From contig JBFWSW010000043.1 of assembly GCA_050248155.1 (NCBI GenBank), positions 1-35,829 on the forward strand: DNA of 35,829 nucleotides, written 5' to 3'. Below the pieces are notes generated by a model. That model had not been told where the DNA came from, did not search any database, and worked only from the letters and a program-made list of their open reading frames with translations. Shown here piece after piece: positions 1 through 8,168 of the stretch (positions within the stretch are counted from its first letter, which is position 1; every line of letters begins with the position of its first letter). The stretch comes from VFMC01 sp050248155. Lineage in GTDB: Bacteria > Actinomycetota > Acidimicrobiia > Acidimicrobiales > Ilumatobacteraceae. A program made the position numbers and the translations under genes.

Positions 1-711
1 CTCGATCGCCAGTTCCGAGAGCGTGACCTCGCGCGGTGTGCCGAAGGTGGTGATCGTGGAGAACATTCGTGCGATGTCGTCACCGACGCGGAGCTCGAGT
101 GGGAGCACCACACCGTCGCTCGCGGGTGCTGGTCCGACGTCGAGATGTGCGAACTCTGCCAGGAGTTCAACCAGCACGGGGTCGGGGTCGTGTGTGACGA
201 GGCGTCTCAGTCGGGCCAGTACATGGCCGGCGTACTCGGCGAAGTTCGCCACCCGAGGTGCGAGCCCAGTGGGGTGCAGGCTGAGCCGGATCACGTTGAT
301 CGGTGCGACGAGGAGATCGGAAGCGACGTCGTCGAGGAACATGCTCGCCGCAGTGTTCGCGGACACGAGGTTCCATCGGCTGTCGACCACCACGGCGGGG
401 TAGCGATGCGCTGACAGCACCATGTCGACGACCTGTCGTACCTCTGAGCTGTCGGCGGCTTCGTATAAGGAGTGCTGGTAGCGGGGGGCATGTCCCGCCG
501 CGAGCAGGATGGCGTTGCGGTCGCGCAGTGGAACTTCGAGGTGTTCGCAGAGGTGCAGGATCATCTCCGGGCTCGGACGGCTGCGCCCGGTCTCCACGTA
601 GCTCAGGTGCTTCGCTGAGACGTCCGCGAGAAGGGCGAGGTCCATCTGGCTGAACCGGCGATGGACGCGCCACTCGCGCAACACCGTGCCGGCACTATCT
701 CGACGACTCAT
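1..711 (-). CDS. XRE-family regulator with MmyB-like ligand domain (3' end cut by window edge)
   Basis: The frame is open from ATG at 711 to the window edge, so 237 codons are visible and the C-terminus is missing. Residues about 8-63 form an XRE helix-turn-helix. The stretch AILLAAGHAPRY and the following VVDSRWNLVSANTAA are typical of MmyB-like regulators, which carry a ligand-binding PAS-like domain after the HTH and usually number about 260-290 residues. It faces away from the SnoaL-like gene at 789, with a 17 bp inverted repeat between them. By family habit it probably controls that neighbour and itself. The ligand is not known. Confidence 0.9.
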   Translation of the reverse strand, partial: MSRRDSAGTVLREWRVHRRFSQMDLALLADVSAKHLSYVETGRSRPSPEMILHLCEHLEVPLRDRNAILLAAGHAPRYQHSLYEAADSSEVRQVVDMVLSAHRYPAVVVDSRWNLVSANTAASMFLDDVASDLLVAPINVIRLSLHPTGLAPRVANFAEYAGHVLARLRRLVTHDPDPVLVELLAEFAHLDVGPAPASDGVVLPLELRVGDDIARMFSTITTFGTPREVTLSELAIE

Positions 712-745
712 TGTGTGAAGCTACGCCCTGGATTGCTGTGCAACC

Positions 746-762
746 ATCACCTCTGAGGTGAT
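746..762. promoter_or_regulatory. Inverted repeat, likely operator of the divergent regulator
   Basis: ATCACCT, three bases, AGGTGAT is a perfect 7-3-7 palindrome. It sits between the MmyB-like regulator (start 711) and the SnoaL-like gene (start 789). Its placement suggests the regulator's own binding site; this is inference. Confidence 0.5.
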
Positions 763-788
763 CGCTTTCGTGCCGCAGCGCGCCGAAC

Positions 789-1154
789 ATGGTCGGCATG
801 GAACTCGACACCGCCCGACACATCGTCGACCAGTACCTCGCGTGCTGGAACGAACCGCGCCCCGATCACCGACTCGACCTCGTCGCTGCGACGTGGACGG
901 AGGACGCCAGATCGGTCGACCCGCTCGCCGATGTGTCCGGACACGAGGAGATCTCGTCGATGATGTCAGCGGTTCAGGCGCAACTGTCCGGGCATCAGTT
1001 TCGTCTCGTCGGCGACGTCAACGCCCATCACGACGTGATCCGTTGGTCGTGGGCGATGTCGGCCCCGGACGGCGGGACGGTCGTGGCAGGCACCGATGCC
1101 GCTGTGGTCATCGACGGTCGGATCGCGCTGCTCACGGGATTCTTCGACTCGTGA
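789..1154 (+). CDS. SnoaL-like (NTF2 fold) protein
   Basis: A 121-residue protein of the size of single-domain SnoaL/NTF2-fold proteins. The start (DTARHIVDQYLACWNE), the middle motif VDPLADVSGHEEI and the end (VVIDGRIALLTGFFDS) match the SnoaL-like pattern common in actinobacteria. Such proteins act as small isomerases, cyclases or binding proteins in the cytoplasm; the substrate cannot be told here. ATG at 798 is an alternative start three codons in. It is divergent from the MmyB-like regulator and lies 58 bases before the LLM oxidoreductase, with which it may be co-transcribed. Confidence 0.8.
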   Translation: MVGMELDTARHIVDQYLACWNEPRPDHRLDLVAATWTEDARSVDPLADVSGHEEISSMMSAVQAQLSGHQFRLVGDVNAHHDVIRWSWAMSAPDGGTVVAGTDAAVVIDGRIALLTGFFDS

Positions 1155-1212
1155 GCGAGGCGCTGTTCGTTGCAATCGCGGCGTCAGATGTGACGATGCC
1201 CTGGGTGCTGTC

Positions 1213-2055
1213 GTGAAGATCGGCGTCATGATACATTGCACGGATCTGGCGATCGCGCCTGCCGAGCTGGCGGTCGCGGCCGAGGAGCGTGGCTACGAGA
1301 GCATCTTCGTCACCGAGCACACTCACGTCCCCGTTCGCTCGTTCATCCGCTGGCGTGATGGCGAGCCGATGCCTGAGGAGTACAAGCGGTTGCACGACCC
1401 GATCGTCGCGCTGGCGACCGCAGCCGCTGTCACCTCGACGATCCAGATCGGCACCGGTGTGCTGGTGCTCGCGCAACGAGAACCACTGGCGACAGCCAAG
1501 CAACTCGCGTCGCTCGACGTGCTGAGTAATGGTCGCCTGATCTGCGGCATCGGCTACGGCTGGCTGGCCGACGAACTCGCCCAGCACGGAGTCGCCTGGA
1601 AGGGCCGCCGCCGTGCCCTCGCAGAACACCTCGAGGCGGTTCGCACACTCTGGACGGACGAGGAGGCCGCGTACTCCGGTGACTTCGTGAGCTTCGGTCC
1701 GAGTTGGTCGTTCCCAAAACCGCTTCGCCGGCCGCCGATCTTGCTCGGCGCCGCAGGTTCACCCGCATCGCTGAAGGACGTCATCGAATTTGCCGACGGA
1801 TGGATGCCGATTGAAGGTACCGAACCGATCACCGACCGTTGGCAACGCATCCGCGAGCTGGCCCACGATCGCGGGCGCGATCCGGGCACCCTCGGTCTCA
1901 CTGTGTACGGATCGAGCGGCGACCGAACCACCCTCGACGGCCACCGCTCAATCGGCGCAGATCGAGTCGTCATCGGACTCGCCGGCGGCCGCGACGATGT
2001 GATGCGCCAACTTGACCTCCACCAAGCCCTCGTCCCCGCGTTCCAGGAGACCTGA
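1213..2055 (+). CDS. LLM class (F420-type) flavin/deazaflavin-dependent oxidoreductase
   Basis: A 280-residue TIM-barrel oxidoreductase of the luciferase-like family. Visible marks are the KIGVMI start, FVTEHTHVP, the long run around IQIGTGVLVLAQREP, LSNGRLICGIGYGW and PPILLGAAG. This subset usually uses coenzyme F420 in actinobacteria, though FMN cannot be excluded. The frame is open back to 1096, but that part overlaps the SnoaL-like gene and lacks family similarity, so GTG at 1213 is chosen. Its TGA shares one base with the ATG of the next gene, so the two are likely translationally coupled. The substrate is unknown. Confidence 0.88.
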   Translation: MKIGVMIHCTDLAIAPAELAVAAEERGYESIFVTEHTHVPVRSFIRWRDGEPMPEEYKRLHDPIVALATAAAVTSTIQIGTGVLVLAQREPLATAKQLASLDVLSNGRLICGIGYGWLADELAQHGVAWKGRRRALAEHLEAVRTLWTDEEAAYSGDFVSFGPSWSFPKPLRRPPILLGAAGSPASLKDVIEFADGWMPIEGTEPITDRWQRIRELAHDRGRDPGTLGLTVYGSSGDRTTLDGHRSIGADRVVIGLAGGRDDVMRQLDLHQALVPAFQET

Positions 2056-2996
2056 TGGACACTTCCCCCGCCACCGGCGACCTCATCGGACCGGTCGTCG
2101 ACGGCCACACCCCCACTCGACTGGCCGCGCAACGATTGCGAAACACGCTCAGACTCAACGCTGCCACTAGCCTCGCTGGGGGAGCGCTCGCCGCCGTCGC
2201 GCCAAGCCGGGTGGACGGGTGGCTCGACACCGGGCACGCGGGCTCGGTGCGGGTTGTCGGCTTGGGGCTGGCTGTCTTCGTCGTTGGTGTCGTCATCACC
2301 GCCGGAGCTCGCATGTCGCGACTGCTCCGCTGGGTACCGGTGGTCGTCGTCGGCGACGCGGTGTGGGTCCTCGCCAGTGTGGTCACCATCTTCGCCGGCT
2401 GGTATGCCGTGGCTGGCGACCTCATCGTTGGGGCCGTCGCCGTGATGGTCGCCGCGTTCGCCTTCGCCCAGTGCGCTGGCTGGCTTCGAACGAGATCGTC
2501 GATCGTCGATCTCGTGGCGGTCGATGAAGCTCCGCCGGTGGAGGTGGTGCACGTCGAGCGACAGGTGAGCGTCGACCCGGGCCGTGCATGGGCAATCGTC
2601 ACCGACCACGACCTCTATGGCCGGCTCGCACCCAACCTGTCGCGAGTGCACGCCACCACCGGCAACGGGCCCGGGCTCGAACGAACCTGCACCAACCGCA
2701 AGGGCCACGCCTGGACTGAGTCATGCACCCTGTGGGACGACGGGCACCGGTTCGACATCGCCGTCGACACCAGCAACTACCCATACCCACTCGACGTCAT
2801 GAGCGGCTCATGGTCCGTCACCGCTCACCCCCACGACCCGAACCGCTGCACCGTCGGGATGGACTTCCGCTACCAACCCACCCGCAGTATCGCGGGCCGC
2901 TTGTTCGCTGGTCTCATGCAGGCCGCGTTCCCGTTCGTCCTTCGTCGCATCGTTGCGGGTTGGCGCTCGACAGCGGAGGCCGCTGGCGAGCCGTGA
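2055..2996 (+). CDS. Membrane protein with C-terminal SRPBCC (START-like) domain
   Basis: 313 residues. The N-terminal half has about three hydrophobic helices (residues roughly 61-80, 88-110 and 117-138). The C-terminal half (about 165-305) reads as a polyketide-cyclase/SRPBCC fold: VHVERQVSVDPGRAWAIVTDHDLYGRLAP at the start of the domain and FAGLMQAAFPFVLRRI in the last helix. SRPBCC domains bind hydrophobic ligands. A membrane anchor on this fold suggests work on a lipid or lipid-like molecule at the inner face of the membrane; that is inference. It is coupled to the upstream LLM oxidoreductase by a one-base overlap. Confidence 0.75.
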   Translation: MDTSPATGDLIGPVVDGHTPTRLAAQRLRNTLRLNAATSLAGGALAAVAPSRVDGWLDTGHAGSVRVVGLGLAVFVVGVVITAGARMSRLLRWVPVVVVGDAVWVLASVVTIFAGWYAVAGDLIVGAVAVMVAAFAFAQCAGWLRTRSSIVDLVAVDEAPPVEVVHVERQVSVDPGRAWAIVTDHDLYGRLAPNLSRVHATTGNGPGLERTCTNRKGHAWTESCTLWDDGHRFDIAVDTSNYPYPLDVMSGSWSVTAHPHDPNRCTVGMDFRYQPTRSIAGRLFAGLMQAAFPFVLRRIVAGWRSTAEAAGEP

Positions 2997-3138
2997 CCCG
3001 GCCTTCGAGTCTCATCAACCCTCGGGAGCGCCTTCAGTGACGACCGCCTCCAATCCCACGGGTGGTCGAGCGGTGTGCCGATCGGATCGGTTCAGAGGCC
3101 TCGTCGGTGCGCGGTAATCTAAGCCCGAGGGGGTTGGA

Positions 3139-3426
3139 ATGAGCATCAATGTGATCGTTGAGTTGAAGGCGAAGCCGGGTCAGCGAGATGAGCTCATCAG
3201 TCTGATCGAGGGAATGCTGAACGGACCGCCGATGCCTGGATCACTCGGCGCGACGTTCTACAGGGCGGTTGACGATGCTGACCTGCTGGTCGAGATCGCC
3301 GAGTGGGAATCCGCTGCCGCCCGGGAGGCAGTCATGAAGGAACTTGAGGCCAGCGGGGCATTTGCGCCGATGATCGAACTCTTGGCAGCCCCGATGAGGG
3401 GCACACTGGTCGAACCGCTGCGCTGA
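3139..3426 (+). CDS. ABM-family (YgiN-like) putative monooxygenase
   Basis: A 95-residue ferredoxin-like fold of the antibiotic biosynthesis monooxygenase family. NVIVELKAKPGQRDELISLI is the classic first strand and helix, and DLLVEIAEWESAAAREAVM matches the middle of the family. Members act as small cofactor-free oxygenases or quinol monooxygenases; the substrate is unknown. A purine-rich GAGGGGG lies before the ATG. The last 169 bases overlap the open frame of the HD-GYP gene on the other strand. Confidence 0.85.
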   Translation: MSINVIVELKAKPGQRDELISLIEGMLNGPPMPGSLGATFYRAVDDADLLVEIAEWESAAAREAVMKELEASGAFAPMIELLAAPMRGTLVEPLR

Positions 3427-4907
3427 CGGCCGAGAGGGAGGTCGGCGGTGCAGGAGCAGCCGATCTGGCTTCCGAGGTCGGCGAGCACGGTTGGCTCGTC
3501 GGGCACCCGGCCGGCATCGAGAGCGCGGAGGAACGTGTCGACGACGGTCGGGTCCCATTGACTCCCGGCGTGCTCGGTGAGCACCGCACGGACCGTTGCC
3601 GATGCCATCCCGGTCCGGTACTGGCGGCTGTGGATCATCGCGTCGTATGCATCACACACGCTGACGATCCGAGCCAACATCGGTATCTCGTCGCCAGCCA
3701 GTTGGTCGGGGTACCCGCGTCCGTCGAAGCGTTCGTGGTGGTGGCGGACGATCGGGGCGATCGAGGCGAGGATCGCCGAGTTGGCCACGAGTTGCTCGCC
3801 GATGAGCGCGTGGGCCTTGATGTGTTCGTACTCGTCGGGCGTGAGCCGTCCCGCCTTGTTGAGCACGGCGTCGTCGATGCCGAGCTTGCCGACGTCGTGC
3901 AGCACCGCCCCCAGACCGAGATCACGCAGCGCAACTGCGCTCAGCCCTGACGCTTCGCCCACGGCGATCGCTGCCTCAGCAGTGCGCTTGACGTGTTCCG
4001 CGGTGATCGGATCCTTGTGGGCGAGGTCGGCGACGAACGAGCGGACGACCGGGTCGAGGCCGAGTTCGAGGGCATCGAGCGGGTCGCGAAGGGTGAGCGG
4101 CCGGAACACGACGCGTTCGATCGTGCCGCGGCGGTAGGCGACGACTGCGACGACCGTCACCCCGAACACGCCGACGATGTCGAGCAGATGGGCCAGCCAG
4201 AACGCCGGCGTCATCGGGGAACCATTGACCCACACGAGGTTGCCCGACGCGATCAACGCGAACGACAATGCGACCGCCAACGCGCCTGGCGTGGTGGCGA
4301 CCCAGTACAGGCGCAGGTGTCGCGCAGACAAGGCAACCGTGCCTACCAGCGACACGCAAGCGACCCCGATGGCGAGTGGCTCGCCCATTGCGACAGGTCG
4401 AAGCAGGCTCGGCTCGATGAGCAAGGCGATCGCCAGCGACATCTGGATCGCGACGTTGACGGTCACCCACGCCCGCCATCGCGTCGACCACCACGACGCG
4501 CGGCTCCGGGGGAGCAGCAGCGGCAGCGCAGCAACGATGGCGAGCGGCAGCGCCCACAGCACCGACGTCATGGTCGCCGGATTCGGACCGTACAGCACGC
4601 CCGGTGTCGTCAGGCCGTGGACGAGCGGCAGCACGGACACGGCGAACGCGAATGCGGCGATGATGCCGAGTTCGGCAGTGTCGTCGAGCCATGCGCGAAC
4701 CAGCAGTGTGCTCGAGGCGATCACGCAGCCGCCGGCGGCAACCACGACAATCCAGAACAGCAACGTTGCCGAACCGATCGTGCGGTCGGCACCGGGAACG
4801 ATCGAGGCGACCAACTGGAGCGCGATCGCGGTCATCCACGCTGCCGCCCACGCCACCACACCCGGTCGTCGCACACTCATCGACGGAACATCGGCATTTC
4901 TCGACAC
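3258..4907 (-). CDS. Membrane HD-GYP cyclic-di-GMP phosphodiesterase
   Basis: 549 residues. The first 260 hold about eight hydrophobic helices, a membrane sensor module. Residues about 300-465 are an HD-GYP domain with LHDVGK at 336-341 and HHHERFDGRGYP at 389-400, so the metal-binding residues and GYP signature look intact. The expected role is hydrolysis of cyclic di-GMP on the cytoplasmic side in response to a membrane signal. The domain ends near residue 480, but the frame stays open for about 55 more low-complexity residues that run antisense through the ABM gene. The protein either has an unusual tail or the stop is used only for want of an earlier one. Confidence 0.9.
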   Translation of the reverse strand: MSRNADVPSMSVRRPGVVAWAAAWMTAIALQLVASIVPGADRTIGSATLLFWIVVVAAGGCVIASSTLLVRAWLDDTAELGIIAAFAFAVSVLPLVHGLTTPGVLYGPNPATMTSVLWALPLAIVAALPLLLPRSRASWWSTRWRAWVTVNVAIQMSLAIALLIEPSLLRPVAMGEPLAIGVACVSLVGTVALSARHLRLYWVATTPGALAVALSFALIASGNLVWVNGSPMTPAFWLAHLLDIVGVFGVTVVAVVAYRRGTIERVVFRPLTLRDPLDALELGLDPVVRSFVADLAHKDPITAEHVKRTAEAAIAVGEASGLSAVALRDLGLGAVLHDVGKLGIDDAVLNKAGRLTPDEYEHIKAHALIGEQLVANSAILASIAPIVRHHHERFDGRGYPDQLAGDEIPMLARIVSVCDAYDAMIHSRQYRTGMASATVRAVLTEHAGSQWDPTVVDTFLRALDAGRVPDEPTVLADLGSQIGCSCTADLPLGRQRSGSTSVPLIGAAKSSIIGANAPLASSSFMTASRAAADSHSAISTSRSASSTAL

Positions 4908-5012
4908 CTGCTTGAACGCGGTCGACTCACCTGGTCACCGGCAACGAAGCGAGTAGTTTCATCGACGACCACGACGAGCGGCACGCCCACCCGTCGGCGA
5001 CTTGGGGGTCTG

Positions 5013-5912
5013 ATGCCGATCTCAGCGGAGTTCCCGTTTCCGAAGCAGCACATCGAGGTGCTCGGCCGATCGATGACCTACGTCGAGATCGGCAGCGGTG
5101 ATCCGATCGTGCTGCTGCACGGCAACCCGACCTCGTCCTACTTGTGGCGCAACGTGGTGCCGCATCTGGCCGGGCTGGGGCGGTGCATCGTGCCGGATCT
5201 GATCGGGATGGGCGACTCGGACAAGCTCGATGGAACCGGCCCCGACTCGTACACCTTCGTCGACCATCGCTGTCATCTCGACGCCCTGCTCGATGCCCTC
5301 GACGTCGGTGAGCGCGTGACGCTGGTCGTGCACGACTGGGGCTCAGCGCTGGGGTTCGACTGGGCCAACCGCCATCGCCACGCCGTCGCCGGGATCGCCT
5401 ACATGGAGGCCATCGTCCGTCCGGTCACCTTGGAAGAATGGCCTGAGGCCGCCCGTCAGGTGTTCGTGGCGATGCGGTCGGCGGCGGGTGAGGCGATGGT
5501 GCTCGACCACAACGTGTTCGTCGAGAGGATCCTGCCAGGTTCGATCCTGCGTCCGTTGACCGACGCCGAGATGGCGGAGTATCGGCGCCCCTTCGCCGAT
5601 CCGGGGGAAGGGCGCCGACCGACGCTGACGTGGCCGCGGCAGATCCCGATCGACGGCGAACCGGCCGACGTCGTCGCGATCGTCGCCGACTACGCGACAT
5701 GGTTGTCGACCAGTGACGTTCCCAAGCTGCTCATCGTGGCCGAGCCGGGAGCGATCCTGCGCGGCGCACCGCTCGAGTTCTGCCGAACATGGCCGAACCA
5801 GCGCGAGGTCACGGTTGCCGGCATCCACTTCGTTCAAGAGGACAGCCCCGACGAGATCGGCGAGGCGATCGCCGCCTGGATCCGCGAACGCCACGAGCCG
5901 AGCGGCTCATGA
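5013..5912 (+). CDS. dhaA: Haloalkane dehalogenase (LinB/DhaA type)
   Basis: A 299-residue alpha/beta hydrolase whose catalytic residues fall at the positions familiar from LinB: nucleophile D108 in HDWGSALGF, acid E132 in AYMEAIVRP, base H272 in GIHFVQEDSP, and the halide-holding pair N38 (LLHGNPTSSYLWRN) and W109. These enzymes hydrolyse carbon-halogen bonds of haloalkanes to an alcohol and halide in the cytoplasm. The frame is open back to 3993, but only ATG 5013, after a G-rich stretch, gives the normal family start. The gene is divergent from the HD-GYP gene, and its TGA overlaps the ATG of the downstream GrdB-like selenoprotein, so the two are coupled. Confidence 0.92.
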   Translation: MPISAEFPFPKQHIEVLGRSMTYVEIGSGDPIVLLHGNPTSSYLWRNVVPHLAGLGRCIVPDLIGMGDSDKLDGTGPDSYTFVDHRCHLDALLDALDVGERVTLVVHDWGSALGFDWANRHRHAVAGIAYMEAIVRPVTLEEWPEAARQVFVAMRSAAGEAMVLDHNVFVERILPGSILRPLTDAEMAEYRRPFADPGEGRRPTLTWPRQIPIDGEPADVVAIVADYATWLSTSDVPKLLIVAEPGAILRGAPLEFCRTWPNQREVTVAGIHFVQEDSPDEIGEAIAAWIRERHEPSGS

Positions 5913-7072
5913 GTTCCGACGCGATCGTGCGCGGTGGGGTCGACGGCATCGAGGTCTTCGATTTCGGCGGCACCCCGGTTTCGTCGGCACCGCCGCTGTC
6001 CGAGGCGCGGGTCGCGATCGTCACCACGGCCGGCTTGCGGGCCGATGGGCAGGGGACGTGGACGCTCGGTCAGGGCTTCGTCGTGCTCGACGATGCCGAA
6101 CGCAACCTGACGCTCGCCCACGCGTCACCGAACTTCGACCGATCCGGCGTCGCCGCCGATCTCAACGTCGTCTACCCGATCGACCGGTTGCACGAGCTCG
6201 CCGACACCGGCGTGATCGGCTCGGTCGCCTCGCAACACCTGGCATTCATGGGCGCTCAGATCGACCACACCCTGACCACCTTGCGACTCGACACCGGCCC
6301 TGCGGCGGCAGAGCTGTTGTTGGCCGACGGTGTCGATGTCGTGCTGCTGACACCGGTTTGACCGCTGTGCACGCGCACCGTGAGTGCGCTCGCCCACACC
6401 CTCGAAGCAGCAGGCCTGGCGACCGTCGGGATCAGCCTGGTACGCGGACAGGCCGAACGCTCCCGACCGCCGCGCATGTTGCACTGCGAGTTCCCACTCG
6501 GCCGACCGCTAGGCCGCCCCGGCGACCCAGCGTTCCAACACCGAGTGCTCACCGCCGCCTTCGAGCTACTGCGCAGCGATGACGTCCCGGTGCTCGCCGA
6601 CTTCGACGAGACGATCAGCGACGAGGCCGACCAGCCGCTGGCATGCACGCTGCCACCACGACACGACTCGACCCTTCATCCAGCCGTCGACGAAGTACTC
6701 GGTCTGCGAGCCGCCTACGAGCGGCATCGCGCCGCGACCGGCCTGACCAATGTCGTGCGATCGGGTGGCCCGGACCGGGTCGCCGAGCTCGTCGGCACCT
6801 TCGTACGCATCACAGAGGGAACGCCCTGGAACGAGGTCGGGCTCGAACCGGCGCAACTCGGACAGGCAGCACTCGACATCCGCGCCTACTACGAAGAATC
6901 CGCACTCGCCCTCGCCGACCACATCCCCGCCGCACGCCAAGCCGAGTCCTGGTTCTATCGGCACACCGAGACCGGACGGGTGTTGCGCGCCGCGCAGGTG
7001 ATGATGCGGGCATCCGACGCGCCCCGCTCGGCATGGTTTGCGCTGGTGCCCGTCGGTCAGCCCACCAGCTGA
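5909..7072 (+). CDS. GrdB-like selenoprotein (glycine/betaine/proline reductase B family), TGA read as Sec151
   Basis: Read through TGA at 6359-6361, this is one 387-residue protein. Before the TGA is VDVVLLTPV, after it PLCTRTVSALAHTLEAAGLATVGIS and FPLGRPLGRPGDP. This is the block around the selenocysteine in the selenoprotein B subunits of glycine, sarcosine and proline reductases, giving a U-x-x-C pair. The second gene of this family here (25772-26773) shows the same V-P-V-TGA-P-x-C pattern. The C-terminal 150 residues (FVRITEGTPWNEVGLEP, SWFYRHTETGRVLRAAQ) are not recognised. It starts in an ATGA overlap with the dehalogenase. The reaction is unknown; reductive cleavage of a C-N, C-S or C-halogen bond is inference. 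Confidence 0.88.
6373..6389 (+). promoter_or_regulatory. Candidate SECIS hairpin after Sec codon 6359-6361
   Basis: GCGCAC, loop CGTGA, GTGCGC: a perfect 6 bp stem starting 12 bases after the TGA, the usual place for bacterial SECIS elements bound by SelB. Stem and loop were paired by eye only. Confidence 0.55.
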
Positions 7073-7083
7073 TGCCCGACTTG

Positions 7084-7111
7084 GGGAATGGCGGGGTGGT
7101 CTTGCAGGGTT
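7084..7111 (+). promoter_or_regulatory. SigR-type ECF promoter, GGGAAT-N19-GTT
   Basis: GGGAAT at 7084-7089, 19 bases, GTT at 7109-7111 inside GGGTTCC. The ATG of the selenoprotein thioredoxin follows after 8 bases, so the mRNA probably starts at or next to the start codon. Confidence 0.8.
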
Positions 7112-7119
7112 CCCCGGCG

Positions 7120-7674
7120 ATGGACAGACGTCGGAGACTTTGGCTCGGAGTGATGGCGGCCGCTGTAGTCGTGTTGTTCGCGGCGTGTGGTGGGCCCCGC
7201 GAGGCATCTGTCGAACCGGGTGCTCGCCCGGACCTGCCGGTGGCGAACCCGGTCTCACGAGACTTGCTTCCAGCGGTGACGGTCTGGGATGTCGGCGAGA
7301 AGGAGTGGGTGCAGCTCGCGAACTTCTTGCCGGCAGACAGGCCGGTGCTTGTCTGGTTCTGGGCGCCACATTGACCCTATTGCCGGGCCGAGGCGCCCGG
7401 CGTCGAGCAGTTCGCTCGGCAGAATCAGGATGTCCTTCGAGTGATCGGGCTCGGTACGCAGGACTCCCTCGGTGAGGCTGAGGAGTTCCTAGACAACTAC
7501 GGAACGAAGTCGTTCACGATGTTGTGGGATGAGTCGTTCGAGTCGTGGGCGGCTTTCAACGTGAGCTCGCAGCCCACGGCGATCCTGTTCGCGGCCGACG
7601 GCGAGCCGATTCAGGGCTGGGCAGGCCCATTTCCGGAGGCCGACGTACTTGCTCTCGCAGTAGCGTCGGGATGA
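7120..7674 (+). CDS. Thioredoxin-like lipoprotein, selenoprotein with U-P-Y-C active site (Sec85)
   Basis: Read through TGA at 7372-7374, this is a 184-residue TlpA/thioredoxin-fold lipoprotein. The N-terminus is a basic then hydrophobic signal with lipobox LFAAC (C23). The active site reads VWFWAPH-U-PYCRAEAPG, aligning with VAWFWAPWCVICRGEAPD of the paralogue at 8169, so TGA sits exactly at the first catalytic cysteine. The cis-proline region is FNVSSQPTAILF, and the downstream half is fully conserved. It should act outside the cytoplasmic membrane as a selenol/thiol oxidoreductase. The frame is open back to 6643, but ATG 7120 sits 8 bases behind a SigR-type promoter and starts the signal peptide. 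Confidence 0.9.
7382..7401 (+). promoter_or_regulatory. Candidate SECIS hairpin after Sec codon 7372-7374
   Basis: GCCGGGC, loop CGAGGC, GCCCGGC: a perfect 7 bp GC stem starting 7 bases after the TGA. It is one of the clearest of the hairpins found behind the recoded TGAs. Confidence 0.6.
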
Positions 7675-7691
7675 TGGAGAGCCCTCCCGAC

Positions 7692-7719
7692 GGGAATGGC
7701 GCCGTGCACGGACCGGGTT
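7692..7719 (+). promoter_or_regulatory. SigR-type ECF promoter, GGGAAT-N19-GTT
   Basis: GGGAAT at 7692-7697 and GTT at 7717-7719 inside GGGTTCC, with 8 bases to ATG 7728. It decides the start of the following gene, whose frame is open further upstream. Confidence 0.75.
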
Positions 7720-7727
7720 CCACCGGC

Positions 7728-8081
7728 ATGACGTCCACCACGAGTCGACCAGCCGAAATTACGGTGCTGCACGTCCGCGATTGTCCGAGTGTCGCGCCGC
7801 TCCTGGACCGGCTGTCGGTCGCCGCCGATCTTGCGGGAGTGTCGATCACGACGACGCTGCGGCTGGTGCGGTCCGAGGCCGAGGCGAACGAGATCGCGTT
7901 TGCGGGGTCGCCAACGCTGCTGATCGACGGATGTGATCCGTTTCCCTCCGAGGGTGTGACGTCATTCGGCTGCCGGCTGTACGGGTTCGACGGTCACCTC
8001 GACGGCGCACCCTCGATGTCGCAGCTCACAGCGGCACTGTTGGTGGCGTCGACCAGCCGGAACGGCATCGATCCAGCCTGA
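7728..8081 (+). CDS. Small thioredoxin-like protein with single active-site Cys (DCPSV type)
   Basis: 117 residues. It starts with a beta strand and a Cys at the helix start, TVLHVRDCPSVAPLLDRL, and continues with EANEIAFAGSPTLLIDGCDPF and FGCRLYGFDG. This matches the small thioredoxin-fold family in which a GCP or DCP motif replaces CxxC and the cis-proline strand reads G-S-P-T-x-L-I-D-G. It has no signal peptide, so it is probably cytoplasmic. The function of this family is not known. The frame is open back to 7671 in an ATGA overlap with the selenoprotein, but the promoter at 7692-7719 and its 8-base spacing favour ATG 7728; both starts may be used. Confidence 0.78.
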   Translation: MTSTTSRPAEITVLHVRDCPSVAPLLDRLSVAADLAGVSITTTLRLVRSEAEANEIAFAGSPTLLIDGCDPFPSEGVTSFGCRLYGFDGHLDGAPSMSQLTAALLVASTSRNGIDPA

Positions 8082-8132
8082 CTTGGGCGTTGTCCACGGT
8101 CGCAGCATCAATGCGCCGGGCGGCGTGACCTC

Positions 8133-8160
8133 GGGAATGCGGCGGCGCTCTCCACGGGTT
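8133..8160 (+). promoter_or_regulatory. SigR-type ECF promoter, GGGAAT-N19-GTT
   Basis: GGGAAT at 8133-8138 and GTT at 8158-8160 inside GGGTTTCC, then 8 bases to ATG 8169. Same geometry as the promoter at 7084. Confidence 0.8.
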
Positions 8161-8168
8161 TCCTGCAC

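Noticed and set aside
3993..5012. Long open frame in front of the dehalogenase that would give a 639-residue protein.
   Set aside because: It runs antisense through the HD-GYP gene, is Arg/His/Asp-rich without family similarity, and the dehalogenase fold begins at ATG 5013.
7246..7272. Minus-strand TGGAAG-N18-GTT match to the regulon promoter.
   Set aside because: It lies inside the thioredoxin selenoprotein gene, facing no gene. I take it as a chance match or antisense promoter and as a measure of background.
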